Assembly (NCBI GenBank): GCA_037385045.1 | Contig: JARRNJ010000004.1 | Coordinates: 1-64,000, forward strand | Direction: 5' to 3' | From: JARRNJ01 sp037385045 | GTDB taxonomy: Bacteria > Pseudomonadota > Gammaproteobacteria > JASBUN01 | Length of the DNA: 64,000 bases | In this document: one piece after another, positions 45,465 to 53,676 of the stretch | Layout: each line of letters begins with the position of its first letter | Position numbering within the stretch: the first letter of the stretch is position 1 | Notes under the pieces: model-generated | Database searches by the model: none | What the model was told of the DNA's origin: nothing | The model's input: the letters and a program-made list of their open reading frames with translations, nothing else | Made by a program: the position numbers and the translations under genes

Positions 45465-46532
45465 TCACCGGCCGCCGCCGTCCTGCTCGTACAGGTTGCT
45501 GCCCACGTAACGCTGGTGCGCGTGACGCAACAGTACCGCCACCACCGCCGCCACCGGCAGCGCCAACAACACACCGAAGAAGCCGAACAGCTGACCGCCG
45601 GCCAGCACGGCGAAAATCACCGCCACCGGATGCAGCCCGATCCGGTCGCCCACCAACGTCGGCGTGAGCACCGTGCCCTCCAACAGCTGGCCGACGGCGA
45701 ACACCGCCAACACCGGCAGCAGCTGTATCACCTCATGGGTCTGAACCAGGACCGCAATGCCGGCCGACAGCACACCGAGAATGAACCCCAGGTACGGCAC
45801 GAAGCTCACCAGCCCCGCGAGCATGCCGATCAGCAGCGCCAGGTTCAGGCCGACGATCCACAGTCCGACCGAATAGATGATGCCCAGCGCCACCATGACC
45901 AGGAACTGGCCGCGCAGGAACGCACCCAGCACCTCGTCCGATTCCCGCGCCAGACGCGTGACCGTCGGCTCCGAGCGGCGCGGAATCAGCCCCCGGACCC
46001 GCTCCACCATGTGATCCCAGTCGCGCAGCAAGTAGAAGCTCACCACCGGAATCAGTACCAGATTGGCCAGCCAGGCAATCACCGCCAGCCCCGAAGCGGA
46101 GACCGACCGCAGCAGCTGCGCGGCGATGCCGCCGGCCTGCTGCCAGTGGCTGCGCAGCGCCTGCTCCAGGGTATTGAAATCCAGCGCCGCCGCGCTGATG
46201 CCCAGGTGCTCCCGCAGCCAGGGCAGCACGGTGTGCTCAATCCAGCCGAGGTAGTCCGGCAGCCGCGCGATGAGATAGGCCACTTGGCGCTCGATCAGCG
46301 GAATCAGCAGCAGCGCCACCAGGGTCAGCGCCAGGAACAGACCGCAGAACACCACGATTACGGCCCAGGTGCGGCGCAGCTTCCAGGTCTCCAGGCGGTC
46401 GACCAGCGGGTCGCCCAGGTAGGCGATCAGGGCCGAAACCAGGAACGGCGTGAACACCGGTGCCAGCAGGTAAACCAGGTAGCCACCGCCCACCGCCGCG
46501 GCGAATGCCAACCACTTTTGTGAGTCCGTCAC
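45465..46532 (-). CDS. AI-2E family transporter (PerM-like)
   Basis: A 355-residue membrane protein of the AI-2 exporter/permease superfamily. Eight hydrophobic segments and the family's motifs in VSFVPYLGFILGVLSAGIAVL and VGDRIGLHPVAVIFAVLAGG are visible. PerM in other bacteria is a poorly defined permease. The start is a GTG at 46532, overlapping the upstream pgsA-like gene by four bases. It sits between the pgsA-like gene and hda, a conserved neighbourhood. Confidence 0.9.
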   Translation of the reverse strand: MTDSQKWLAFAAAVGGGYLVYLLAPVFTPFLVSALIAYLGDPLVDRLETWKLRRTWAVIVVFCGLFLALTLVALLLIPLIERQVAYLIARLPDYLGWIEHTVLPWLREHLGISAAALDFNTLEQALRSHWQQAGGIAAQLLRSVSASGLAVIAWLANLVLIPVVSFYLLRDWDHMVERVRGLIPRRSEPTVTRLARESDEVLGAFLRGQFLVMVALGIIYSVGLWIVGLNLALLIGMLAGLVSFVPYLGFILGVLSAGIAVLVQTHEVIQLLPVLAVFAVGQLLEGTVLTPTLVGDRIGLHPVAVIFAVLAGGQLFGFFGVLLALPVAAVVAVLLRHAHQRYVGSNLYEQDGGGR

Positions 46533-47086
46533 GACCTACTCCTACGCACCCGCAGCGCCCGCGCGCCCCAGGTCAGCATGTAACCGGCGCCACTCAACAC
46601 CGTGGTGACGACCACGACGCCGATGAGTCCGTCCAGCAACAATCCCGGCAGCCGGGCCACACCGCGATCGAACAACACCGTCATGATAAGCAGGATCTGC
46701 GCCAGCGTGTTGAGCTTGCTGATCCAGCTGGGGGCGGCATCCACTTTCTCGATCCACAGGTAGTAGGCGACGCTGCCGGCGAGAATCAGGAGGTCACGCC
46801 CGATCACCGCCACCACCAGCCACAGGGGAATCAGGTCGCGGAATCCCAGCATCACGAACACCGACACCATCATGGCCTTGTCGGCAATGGGATCGAGCCA
46901 GCCGCCGAGGCGCGAAAACCAACCGTAGCGGCGCGCCAGAAAGCCGTCGAGCGCATCGGACAGGCCGGCCAGGGTGAACACCGCCAGGGCCGCGCCGTAT
47001 TGCCGCTCCTCGAGCAGCGCCACCACCGGGACCACCAGTACGATGCGCAGCGCACTGATCAGATTCGGCAGGTCGCGCGGCTTCAC
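46529..47086 (-). CDS. CDP-alcohol phosphatidyltransferase (PgsA-like)
   Basis: A 185-residue membrane enzyme with the CDP-alcohol phosphatidyltransferase motif in SDALDGFLARRYGWFSRLGG followed by WLDPIADKAMM. It is most like PgsA, the phosphatidylglycerophosphate synthase, judging by size and the NLISALRIVLVVPV N-terminus; a cardiolipin-type enzyme is possible. The start is a GTG at 47086, overlapping the DUF2066 gene end by four bases (GTGA). The pgsA-perM-hda line is typical. Confidence 0.85.
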   Translation of the reverse strand: MKPRDLPNLISALRIVLVVPVVALLEERQYGAALAVFTLAGLSDALDGFLARRYGWFSRLGGWLDPIADKAMMVSVFVMLGFRDLIPLWLVVAVIGRDLLILAGSVAYYLWIEKVDAAPSWISKLNTLAQILLIMTVLFDRGVARLPGLLLDGLIGVVVVTTVLSGAGYMLTWGARALRVRRSRS

Positions 47087-48573
47087 GGGAGCAGGCGATA
47101 GTTCAGTTGCTCTTGCCCTGCGGCCAGTTGGGTGCCCTCACCCGACTGTCGGGCGCCGCCGGCCCCGGCCTGAACCGGCGCCTGGGCCGCCGTCGGTCTG
47201 GTGCCTTGTGCGGCCGCCGGGGGCGAGGTCTGGGCGGAACCTTGCGCGGGCCCCTGGGGTGACGTTTGGCCAGCCTCCTGCACGGGGGCGCCGGCCACCG
47301 CCTGGCCGGGGCCCGGCGCCGGGGTCTGGGTCACAGCCTGACCCGGCCCCTGGACGGGCGCCCCGCCAGTAGCCTGGCCGCTGCCCTGCGTGGGAGGAGC
47401 CTGAGGTGGTGCCTCGCCCGGGCCTGCGGCCGGCGCACCGCCTGACGCTTGAGCCGGCACCGCCACCGCCGCCTCCTGGCCCGCGTTGGCCGCCGGCGCC
47501 GGCGACTGAACCGGCTGCGGCGCCAGCGTGTTGCCCAGCGCGAAGGATTGCTCCAATACCGAGGCGCTGCCCCGCACCGTGACCGCATAGGTCAGCCGCT
47601 GGCCGTCCACGGCGGACAACTCAGCGTGATACACCGCGGCGAGCGAGTTCAGGTACTTGCTCAGGCGGGCATAGTCCTGCAGATTCTTCACCCCGGACAC
47701 CACCAGCCGCACCGGCTGCGAAGACACCTCGTCTGAGCGCAACGCATAACGGGCGATCAGCATATCGGCAACGTTGGCCATGGTGCCGCCGAGCAACGTC
47801 GGCAGATCATCGTTGTCCGCGGTCCAGCTGTCCTGCTGACCGGAGTTGGCAAACGTCCAACGGGCGTGCCACGTGCCCTGGCTGTCGCGATACAGGCGTC
47901 CGATCAGCACCGCCTCGGTGCCGTAGCGCTTGGACGCCTCCTGCACGGTATCGACGAAGCCGCCCCAGACGTCCGCGAACGCCACGTTGCGCTGGTCCTC
48001 CAGGTCCAGCAGCGGGAACAGGATCGGAACGCCGCTGGCCCGGGCCTGTTTTTCCAGAGCGTCGTGGATCGCACCGGTGCCGTCGGCGCTGAGCAGGCGC
48101 CGCTGCCCACCGTCCTCGATCGCCAGCCAGACCAGCGTCACCGGGCGTTCCTCACCCCATACCGGCAGGCCGCTTTGCTGCAGCAGCTGGTTGACGGCCG
48201 CCCGGTCGAAGCGGATGCGCAACTCTTCGGTCGGCACCGCAGCAGGGGGTTGCGCTGCCGTGGCAGGCGCAGTCTGCGGCGCCGGCTGCGGTTGCGCCGA
48301 CGGCGGCAGGCGATGGTAGCGGTATTGCTGGACGTACTGGGAGGGATCCTGCAAGGCCTTGGCGAGCGGCGGATAGTCGTCGATCTTCTGGGTGCCGGAA
48401 ATACGGGTGATCACCTGGTGCAATCCATCGCGCAGGGCGCGCGCGCGTTCGGTGCGGTCCTGCCCGGTTACCGGGATATCGGCGGCATACAGTTTCTGCA
48501 TACGCACCGCGCTGAACGCCGGCGGCGTGAGCACCAGCAGGGCCAAAGCCACCACAACCAAGCGTCTGAACAT
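47083..48573 (-). CDS. DUF2066-containing exported protein
   Basis: A 496-residue protein with a signal peptide (about 1-25, VVVALALLVLTPPAFSA), a DUF2066 domain (about 26-350: KLYAADIPVTGQDRTERA, ALQDPSQYVQQYRYHRLP) and a C-terminal region of some 130 residues made almost only of Gly, Ala, Gln, Pro and Thr (for example GAPVQGPGQAVTQTPAPG). The tail could be a disordered spacer. The function is unknown. The start at 48573 is chosen for its signal peptide; the frame extends to 48852. It is first in the operon with pgsA-perM-hda and divergent from purM. Confidence 0.8.
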   Translation of the reverse strand: MFRRLVVVALALLVLTPPAFSAVRMQKLYAADIPVTGQDRTERARALRDGLHQVITRISGTQKIDDYPPLAKALQDPSQYVQQYRYHRLPPSAQPQPAPQTAPATAAQPPAAVPTEELRIRFDRAAVNQLLQQSGLPVWGEERPVTLVWLAIEDGGQRRLLSADGTGAIHDALEKQARASGVPILFPLLDLEDQRNVAFADVWGGFVDTVQEASKRYGTEAVLIGRLYRDSQGTWHARWTFANSGQQDSWTADNDDLPTLLGGTMANVADMLIARYALRSDEVSSQPVRLVVSGVKNLQDYARLSKYLNSLAAVYHAELSAVDGQRLTYAVTVRGSASVLEQSFALGNTLAPQPVQSPAPAANAGQEAAVAVPAQASGGAPAAGPGEAPPQAPPTQGSGQATGGAPVQGPGQAVTQTPAPGPGQAVAGAPVQEAGQTSPQGPAQGSAQTSPPAAAQGTRPTAAQAPVQAGAGGARQSGEGTQLAAGQEQLNYRLLP

Positions 48574-48873
48574 CTGCAACAGGCTCCTGTCCGCGCCGCT
48601 CCAATCCCGGTCGAGGGGCGGGACCCCACATGGCCGGCCGGCGCCCCGTCCGGGCGACGGACACGGGTTTGAAATTTCGTTGGCCGTCCCGCGCGGCGCC
48701 GCTGACACTCCCAGCGAGAGGCCCAAGCAGTGTAAGATACCAGCCTTGAAGCCGAAGATTAACACACAGGCGGCCGGAAGAACGCGGCCTGCCGCCCGGG
48801 AGCCACGGTACGATTTGAACGCACCCGCCTTCGACCCGCTCGCCCGTATCACGCACCGAATCAGGAGCGCGCA

Positions 48874-49938
48874 GTGACACAGGACACCGATTCATCGGCG
48901 ACCACGCCCAAGCCCGTATCCCTCAGCTACCAGGATGCCGGGGTCGACATCGACGCCGGCAACCGGCTGGTGGAGCGCATCGCCCCCGTTGCCAAACGCA
49001 CCCTGCGTCCGGAAGTCCTCGGCGGACTGGGCGGTTTCGGCGCCTTGTTCGAGCTGCCCGCGGGCCGCTACCGGGAGCCGGTGCTGGTTTCGGGCACCGA
49101 CGGGGTCGGCACCAAGCTGAAGCTGGCCATGATGCTCAACGAGCACCGCGGCATCGGCATCGACCTGGTGGCCATGTGCGTCAACGATCTGCTGGTGCAG
49201 GGGGCCGAGCCCTTGTTCTTTCTCGATTACTACGCCACGGGACGGCTGGACGTGGAGGCGGCAGCGCAGGTCATCGAGGGCATCGGCGCCGGCTGCGAGC
49301 AGGCGGGCGCGGCCCTGATCGGCGGCGAGACGGCCGAAATGCCCGGCATGTATGCCCCCGGCGACTATGACCTGGCGGGCTTTTGCGTCGGCATCGTCGA
49401 AAAGAGCGACATTATCGACGGCAGCAGGGTCGCCGCCGGCGACGCCCTGATCGGCGTCGCCTCCTCCGGACCCCATTCCAACGGCTATTCCCTGGTGCGC
49501 AAGATCATCGAGGTTTCGGGGGCCGACCTGGCCGGGGAATTCCACGGCCGCACCCTCGGTCAAACGCTGATCGAGCCGACGCGCATCTACGTCAGGTCCG
49601 TTCTCCGGCTGCTGCAGCAGGTGGATGTCCACGCCATGGCGCACATCACCGGCGGCGGGCTGCCGGAAAACCTGCCGCGGGTGCTCCCCGACAAGACGCG
49701 GGCGGTGATCCATGCCGACGCGTGGGTGCGCCCGCCGGTGTTCGACTGGCTGCAGCGCGCCGGCAACGTCAGCGACCGGGAGATGTACCGCACATTCAAC
49801 TGCGGCGTCGGTATGGTGGTGTGCGTCGGCGCCGACGACGCCCAGGCGGCACTGGACACGCTGCGGGAAGCCGGCGAGCAGGCATTCATCATCGGCCGCG
49901 TCGAGTCGGCCCCCGCCCGCGGGGTGGAGATTCGCTGA
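48874..49938 (+). CDS. purM: Phosphoribosylformylglycinamidine cyclo-ligase
   Basis: Fifth step of purine synthesis: closes FGAM to AIR using ATP. The 354-residue length is normal. The glycine-rich part FELPAGRYREPVLVSGTDGVGTKLKLA, the VAMCVNDLLVQGAEPLFFLDY block and the GGGLPENLPRVLP segment are typical of AIR synthetase. The start is a GTG at 48874 with AGGAG 9 bases upstream. purN follows after 63 bases. The gene is divergent from DUF2066-pgsA-perM-hda, a well-known gammaproteobacterial order. Confidence 0.97.
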   Translation: MTQDTDSSATTPKPVSLSYQDAGVDIDAGNRLVERIAPVAKRTLRPEVLGGLGGFGALFELPAGRYREPVLVSGTDGVGTKLKLAMMLNEHRGIGIDLVAMCVNDLLVQGAEPLFFLDYYATGRLDVEAAAQVIEGIGAGCEQAGAALIGGETAEMPGMYAPGDYDLAGFCVGIVEKSDIIDGSRVAAGDALIGVASSGPHSNGYSLVRKIIEVSGADLAGEFHGRTLGQTLIEPTRIYVRSVLRLLQQVDVHAMAHITGGGLPENLPRVLPDKTRAVIHADAWVRPPVFDWLQRAGNVSDREMYRTFNCGVGMVVCVGADDAQAALDTLREAGEQAFIIGRVESAPARGVEIR

Positions 49939-50001
49939 AGCGCAACGGCACCCGTACTGCACCACTCGCTCCGGCGCGCGGCGCCCCAACCCTGTCGAGT
50001 C

Positions 50002-50685
50002 ATGACCCAGACCAGCGGTAATCTTGCCATCGTCATCCTGATCTCGGGCGCGGGCACCAACCTGCAGGCAATCCTGGACGCCGCGGCAGGCGGCGCGTTG
50101 CCGGTCGACATCCGTGCCGTGATCAGCAACCGCGCCGACGCCCCGGGCCTGGAGCGCGCGCGGCGCGCCGGCGTCGCCGCCGAGGTGGTCGACCACAAGC
50201 AGTATGCCGACCGCCACCGCTTCGACCAGGCGCTGCAGGCGCGCATCGACCGCTACCGGCCGGGCCTGGTGGTACTGGCCGGCTTCATGCGCATCCTCAC
50301 GCCCGAATTCGCGCGCCACTATCGCGGGCGGCTGTTGAACATCCACCCGTCGCTGCTGCCCCGGTTCCGCGGACTCAACACCCACGCGCGGGCCCTGGAC
50401 GAGGGCGCCGCAACCCATGGCGCCAGTGTGCACTTCGTCACGGACGAGCTGGACGGCGGACCGGTTATCCTGCAGGCGGAGCTGCCGGTGCTGCCGGATG
50501 ACACGCCGCAGACCCTGGCCGCGCGGGTACTGGAGCAGGAGCACCGCATCTACCCGCTGGTGATCGAGTGGTTCGCCCAGGGGCGGTTGCGTCTGAGCGA
50601 AGACGGCGTCATCCTGGACGGCATACGGCTGCATACCCCCTGCCGCTTCGACCCGTCCAGCGCTACGGTGAATCGTTGTCCTTGA
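50002..50685 (+). CDS. purN: Phosphoribosylglycinamide formyltransferase
   Basis: Third step of purine synthesis; formylates GAR with 10-formyl-THF. The 227-residue protein has the N-terminal VILISGAGTNLQAILDA, the catalytic NIHPSLLPRFRGLNTHARALD (Asn and His), and the HFVTDELDGGPVILQAELPVL Asp signature. It is in tandem with purM, and the last 10 bases overlap the likely start of the DUF3108 gene. Confidence 0.95.
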   Translation: MTQTSGNLAIVILISGAGTNLQAILDAAAGGALPVDIRAVISNRADAPGLERARRAGVAAEVVDHKQYADRHRFDQALQARIDRYRPGLVVLAGFMRILTPEFARHYRGRLLNIHPSLLPRFRGLNTHARALDEGAATHGASVHFVTDELDGGPVILQAELPVLPDDTPQTLAARVLEQEHRIYPLVIEWFAQGRLRLSEDGVILDGIRLHTPCRFDPSSATVNRCP

Positions 50686-51461
50686 AACCACGCACTGCAA
50701 TTGCCCGATTCGCATCCCTGCTGACGGCCGCCGCCGTGCTGCTGCCCGCCGCGTTGCCGGCGGCCGACAGCCAACTGATGCCGGACTTCGCGGCCCACTA
50801 TACGGCCTACAAGGGCAGCTTCCGCATCGCCACGTCCACGGTGCACCTGACCCGCAACGGAGACCGCTACACCTACGCCAGCTTCACCGAGCCGGCCGGC
50901 ATCCTGGCGCTGTTCCGCAGTGACACCGTGACCGAAAGCAGCGTGCTGGAATACCGCAACGGCCGCATCCTGCCGCTCCACTACCGCTACCTGCTGGACG
51001 GCAGAAAGCGCAAGGACGTGCGGCTGGAATTCCACTGGGACCGCAACCAGGTCACCAATACCGTCAAGGGCCGGTCCTGGACCATGCATGTCCCGGACGG
51101 CGCGCTGGACAAGTTTTCAGTGCAGTTGGCGGTGATGCGCGACCTGGCCGACGGCCGCACGAAACTGGATTACGACATCGCCGACGGCGGCAAGCTGAAG
51201 AACTACAGGTTCAAGATCCTGGGGACGGAGCAGATCACCACGCGGGCGGGAACGTTTAACACCGTCAAGCTGATGCGCATACGCGAGAACAAGAAGCGCA
51301 AGACCTACATGTGGGCGGCGCCCAAGCTGGACTACCTGCTGATACGCATCCAGCACATCGAAACCAACGGCAGCCGCTTTCACATGGACCTGGATCAGGT
51401 CGGCGGACCGCTCAAGCGCCAGGCCGCAGCCCGCGGCGTGGATCTGGCCCGCGGCGACTGA
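50676..51461 (+). CDS. DUF3108-containing exported protein
   Basis: A 261-residue protein of the DUF3108 family. A signal peptide (about 1-25, LLTAAAVLLPAALPAAD) is followed by a beta-rich DUF3108 domain (HYTAYKGSFRIATSTVHL, LEYRNGRILPLHYRYLLDGRKRK). The family is typically found behind purN. The start is taken as the TTG at 50676, within the end of purN; an ATG at 50568 is far inside purN and unlikely, and a TTG at 50682 is an alternative. Function unknown. Confidence 0.8.
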   Translation: MSLKPRTAIARFASLLTAAAVLLPAALPAADSQLMPDFAAHYTAYKGSFRIATSTVHLTRNGDRYTYASFTEPAGILALFRSDTVTESSVLEYRNGRILPLHYRYLLDGRKRKDVRLEFHWDRNQVTNTVKGRSWTMHVPDGALDKFSVQLAVMRDLADGRTKLDYDIADGGKLKNYRFKILGTEQITTRAGTFNTVKLMRIRENKKRKTYMWAAPKLDYLLIRIQHIETNGSRFHMDLDQVGGPLKRQAAARGVDLARGD

Positions 51462-51483
51462 GCGGCCGCGGCTGGATCCGGCC

Positions 51484-51985
51484 TCAGGCCTTGGGCAACG
51501 TGACGCCGGTCTGACCCTGGTATTTGCCGCGGCGGTCGCCGTAGGACAACTCACACACCTCGTCCGACTCGAAGAACAACACCTGTGCCACGCCCTCGTT
51601 GGCGTAGATTTTCGCCGGCAGCGGCGTGGTGTTGGAGAACTCCAGCGTCACATGCCCTTCCCATTCGGGCTCCAGCGGCGTGACGTTGACGAAAGTATTC
51701 CACCGTACGCGCCAGGGCGAACGAATTGGGGGGAATGATGCACACGTCCGAGCGCACGTCGACGAAGCTGTTGTCGTCGAAGTTCTTCGGATCGACGATC
51801 GCCGAGTTGATATTGGTAAAGATCTTGAACTCGTCGGCGCAGCGTATGTCGTAGCCGTAGCTGGAGGTGCCGTAGGAAATCAGGCGGCCGTTTTCGCCTT
51901 CGCGTACCTGGCCCGGCTCGAACGGTTCGATCATGCCGTGCTCCAGCGCCATGCGCCGGATCCACTTGTCGGATTTGATGCTCAT
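51484..51985 (-). pseudogene. dcd: dCTP deaminase Dcd with a 65-base internal deletion
   Basis: dCTP deaminase makes dUTP from dCTP. The start MSIKSDKWIRRMALEHGMIEPFEPGQ and the end GKYQGQTGVTLPKA (positions 51985 and 51484) are intact, but the segment between ARTVEYF and VNVTPLEPEWEGHVTLEFSN is missing. In relatives this segment is about 22 residues and includes the GKSTYAR motif with the catalytic Ser and Arg. The gene spans 502 bases, 65 fewer than a 188-codon dcd, and the frame shifts at the junction near 51690. The reading frame that stays open past the junction is meaningless. A decayed gene or an assembly error. Confidence 0.85.
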
Positions 51986-52005
51986 TTTGTTGTGGCTCGC
52001 AGTAA

Positions 52006-52300
52006 ACGCAGAGGACGCCGAGACGCAGAGAGCGCCGAGGAATTCAGGTTCCGATGAAATGAACAAATCGCGAGCCACGATGGGGGAACGGTCCTGGCAT
52101 TGAGCCAAGCGTCGGCGACTTTGCGCCCCGGACCGCTCCCGCAGGTGTCCGCACCGGCATCAGATTCAGCAATCCGACCGCAGGAATTCTACCCCGTGGC
52201 CCCGCTGATGCCAATCGGACAACGCCGGGGTCCGAACACGGCAGAGCCGCAGACACACAGAAAACCCTCTGCGCACTCTGCGGCTCTGCGACCTCTGCGT
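52006..52300. repeat. Paired purine/pyrimidine-rich repeats upstream of dcd
   Basis: At 52006-52040 the sequence (ACGCAGAGGACGCCGAGACG, then CAGAGAGCGCCGAGG) is matched, in inverted orientation and imperfectly, by 52265-52300 (CCTCTGCGCACTCTGCGGCT and onward). Inside, GCAGAGCCGCAG (52241-52252) is perfectly complementary to 52278-52289. The stretch between dcd and mrp therefore holds two overlapping hairpin elements related in style to 18801-18890. Otherwise no gene is seen here (51986-52325). Confidence 0.65.
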
Positions 52301-52325
52301 TGCCTGCCCCGCCGGGACCCACCGA

Positions 52326-53417
52326 TCAGTTGTTCTGAATGACGATCTGCGGGAATTTGGCGGCGTAGTTCTTCGCCTGCAGCGAGAGCTTGGCAGCCGC
52401 ACGGCGGGCGATCTCCCGGTAGATCTCGGAGATGCGGCTGTCGGGCTCCGCCACCACGGTGGGTTTGCCGCTGTCGGTCTCTTCGCGGATGCGCAGATCC
52501 AGCGGCAGGGCGCCGAGGAAATCGACATCGTATTCCTCGGACATGCGCTGGCCGCCGCCTTCGCCGAAGATATGCTCCTCGTGGCCGCAGTTGCTGCAGA
52601 TGTGGATGCTCATGTTCTCGACAATACCCAGCACCGGCACCTCCACCTTCTCGAACATCTTGAAGCCCTTCTTGGCGTCCAGCAGGGCGATGTCCTGGGG
52701 CGTGGTGACGATGATGGCGCCGCTGACCGGCACCTTCTGCGCCAGGGTCAGCTGGGTGTCACCGGTGCCCGGCGGCATGTCGACGATCAGGTAGTCCAGG
52801 TTCTTCCAGTTGGTGTCCTTGAGCAGCTGCTCCAGGGCCTGGGTGACCATGGGGCCGCGCCAGATCATGGGCGTGTCTTCGTCGATCAGAAAACCGATGG
52901 ACATCGCCTGGAGATGATAGCTGACCATGGGCTCGAGGCTCTTGCCGTCCGCGGACTCCGGCTTGCCGGACACGCCCAGCATGCGCGGCTGGCTCGGACC
53001 GTAAATGTCCGCGTCCAGGATGCCGACGTTGGCGCCCTCGGCCGACAGCGCCAGCGCCAGATTGACCGCGGTGGTGGACTTGCCGACGCCGCCCTTGCCG
53101 GAGGCGATGGCAATGATGTTCTTGACGCCTTCGATGATCTGGATGTTCTTCTGGACCACGTGGCTGTCGATCTTCCAGCTGACGTCGACCTCGGCCTGAT
53201 CGACGCCGTCGAGGGCTTCGACTTTCTCCTTCAGCGCAGCGGCGAGCCGGTCGCGGAATCCCTTGGCCGGATAGCCCAGCACCACCTTGACGGTCACCTT
53301 GGCGCCGTCGACGGAGATTTCCTTCACCGCCTTGGCGGAAACCAGATCTCTGTCCAGATGCGGATCGACGTAGCCTTTGAGGGCTTCCTCCACCTGGGAC
53401 TGGGTTACATTCGACAT
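52326..53417 (-). CDS. mrp: Mrp/NBP35-type Fe-S cluster carrier ApbC
   Basis: A 363-residue P-loop ATPase that delivers Fe-S clusters. The deviant Walker A is IAIASGKGGVGKSTTAVNLA (about 100-119), preceded by a MIP18/DUF59 domain (about 1-90: EALKGYVDPHLDRDLV, LGYPAKGFRD) and followed by the CxxC pair NMSIHICSNCGHEEHIFGEGGG. It is divergent from metG and followed by dcd on the same strand, as in many gammaproteobacteria. The minus-strand -10 TATAAT (53504-53499) may drive it. Confidence 0.95.
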   Translation of the reverse strand: MSNVTQSQVEEALKGYVDPHLDRDLVSAKAVKEISVDGAKVTVKVVLGYPAKGFRDRLAAALKEKVEALDGVDQAEVDVSWKIDSHVVQKNIQIIEGVKNIIAIASGKGGVGKSTTAVNLALALSAEGANVGILDADIYGPSQPRMLGVSGKPESADGKSLEPMVSYHLQAMSIGFLIDEDTPMIWRGPMVTQALEQLLKDTNWKNLDYLIVDMPPGTGDTQLTLAQKVPVSGAIIVTTPQDIALLDAKKGFKMFEKVEVPVLGIVENMSIHICSNCGHEEHIFGEGGGQRMSEEYDVDFLGALPLDLRIREETDSGKPTVVAEPDSRISEIYREIARRAAAKLSLQAKNYAAKFPQIVIQNN

Positions 53418-53498
53418 ACAACAACCTCCTCGACGATTCTGCCGGCTCGAGCCGGGCCGCTAACACCAACCAGCGAATCCATAGTAAATTGATCAGGA

Positions 53499-53636
53499 AT
53501 TATACACGAAAAGTTCAAGAGGCGTAGTATTTCATAATCTTCGAATGGACACTAAGGTTGTGCACCCGAACCTTGCGGTCACTGACTGCAACCGCTATCT
53601 GGCGCCTCTTCCCATTCTGCAGCAATAGAGTATACT
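53499..53636. promoter_or_regulatory. Divergent promoter region between mrp and metG
   Basis: On the minus strand TATAAT (53504-53499) is a perfect -10 for mrp; on the plus strand TATACT (53631-53636) is a good -10 for metG, 41 bases before its ATG. Neither has an obvious -35. The 259-base gap is AT-richer than its surroundings, consistent with a promoter region. Confidence 0.4.
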
Positions 53637-53676
53637 GATTGATTTTTATGTACTTTTTGATACCCGGCAATCACCG

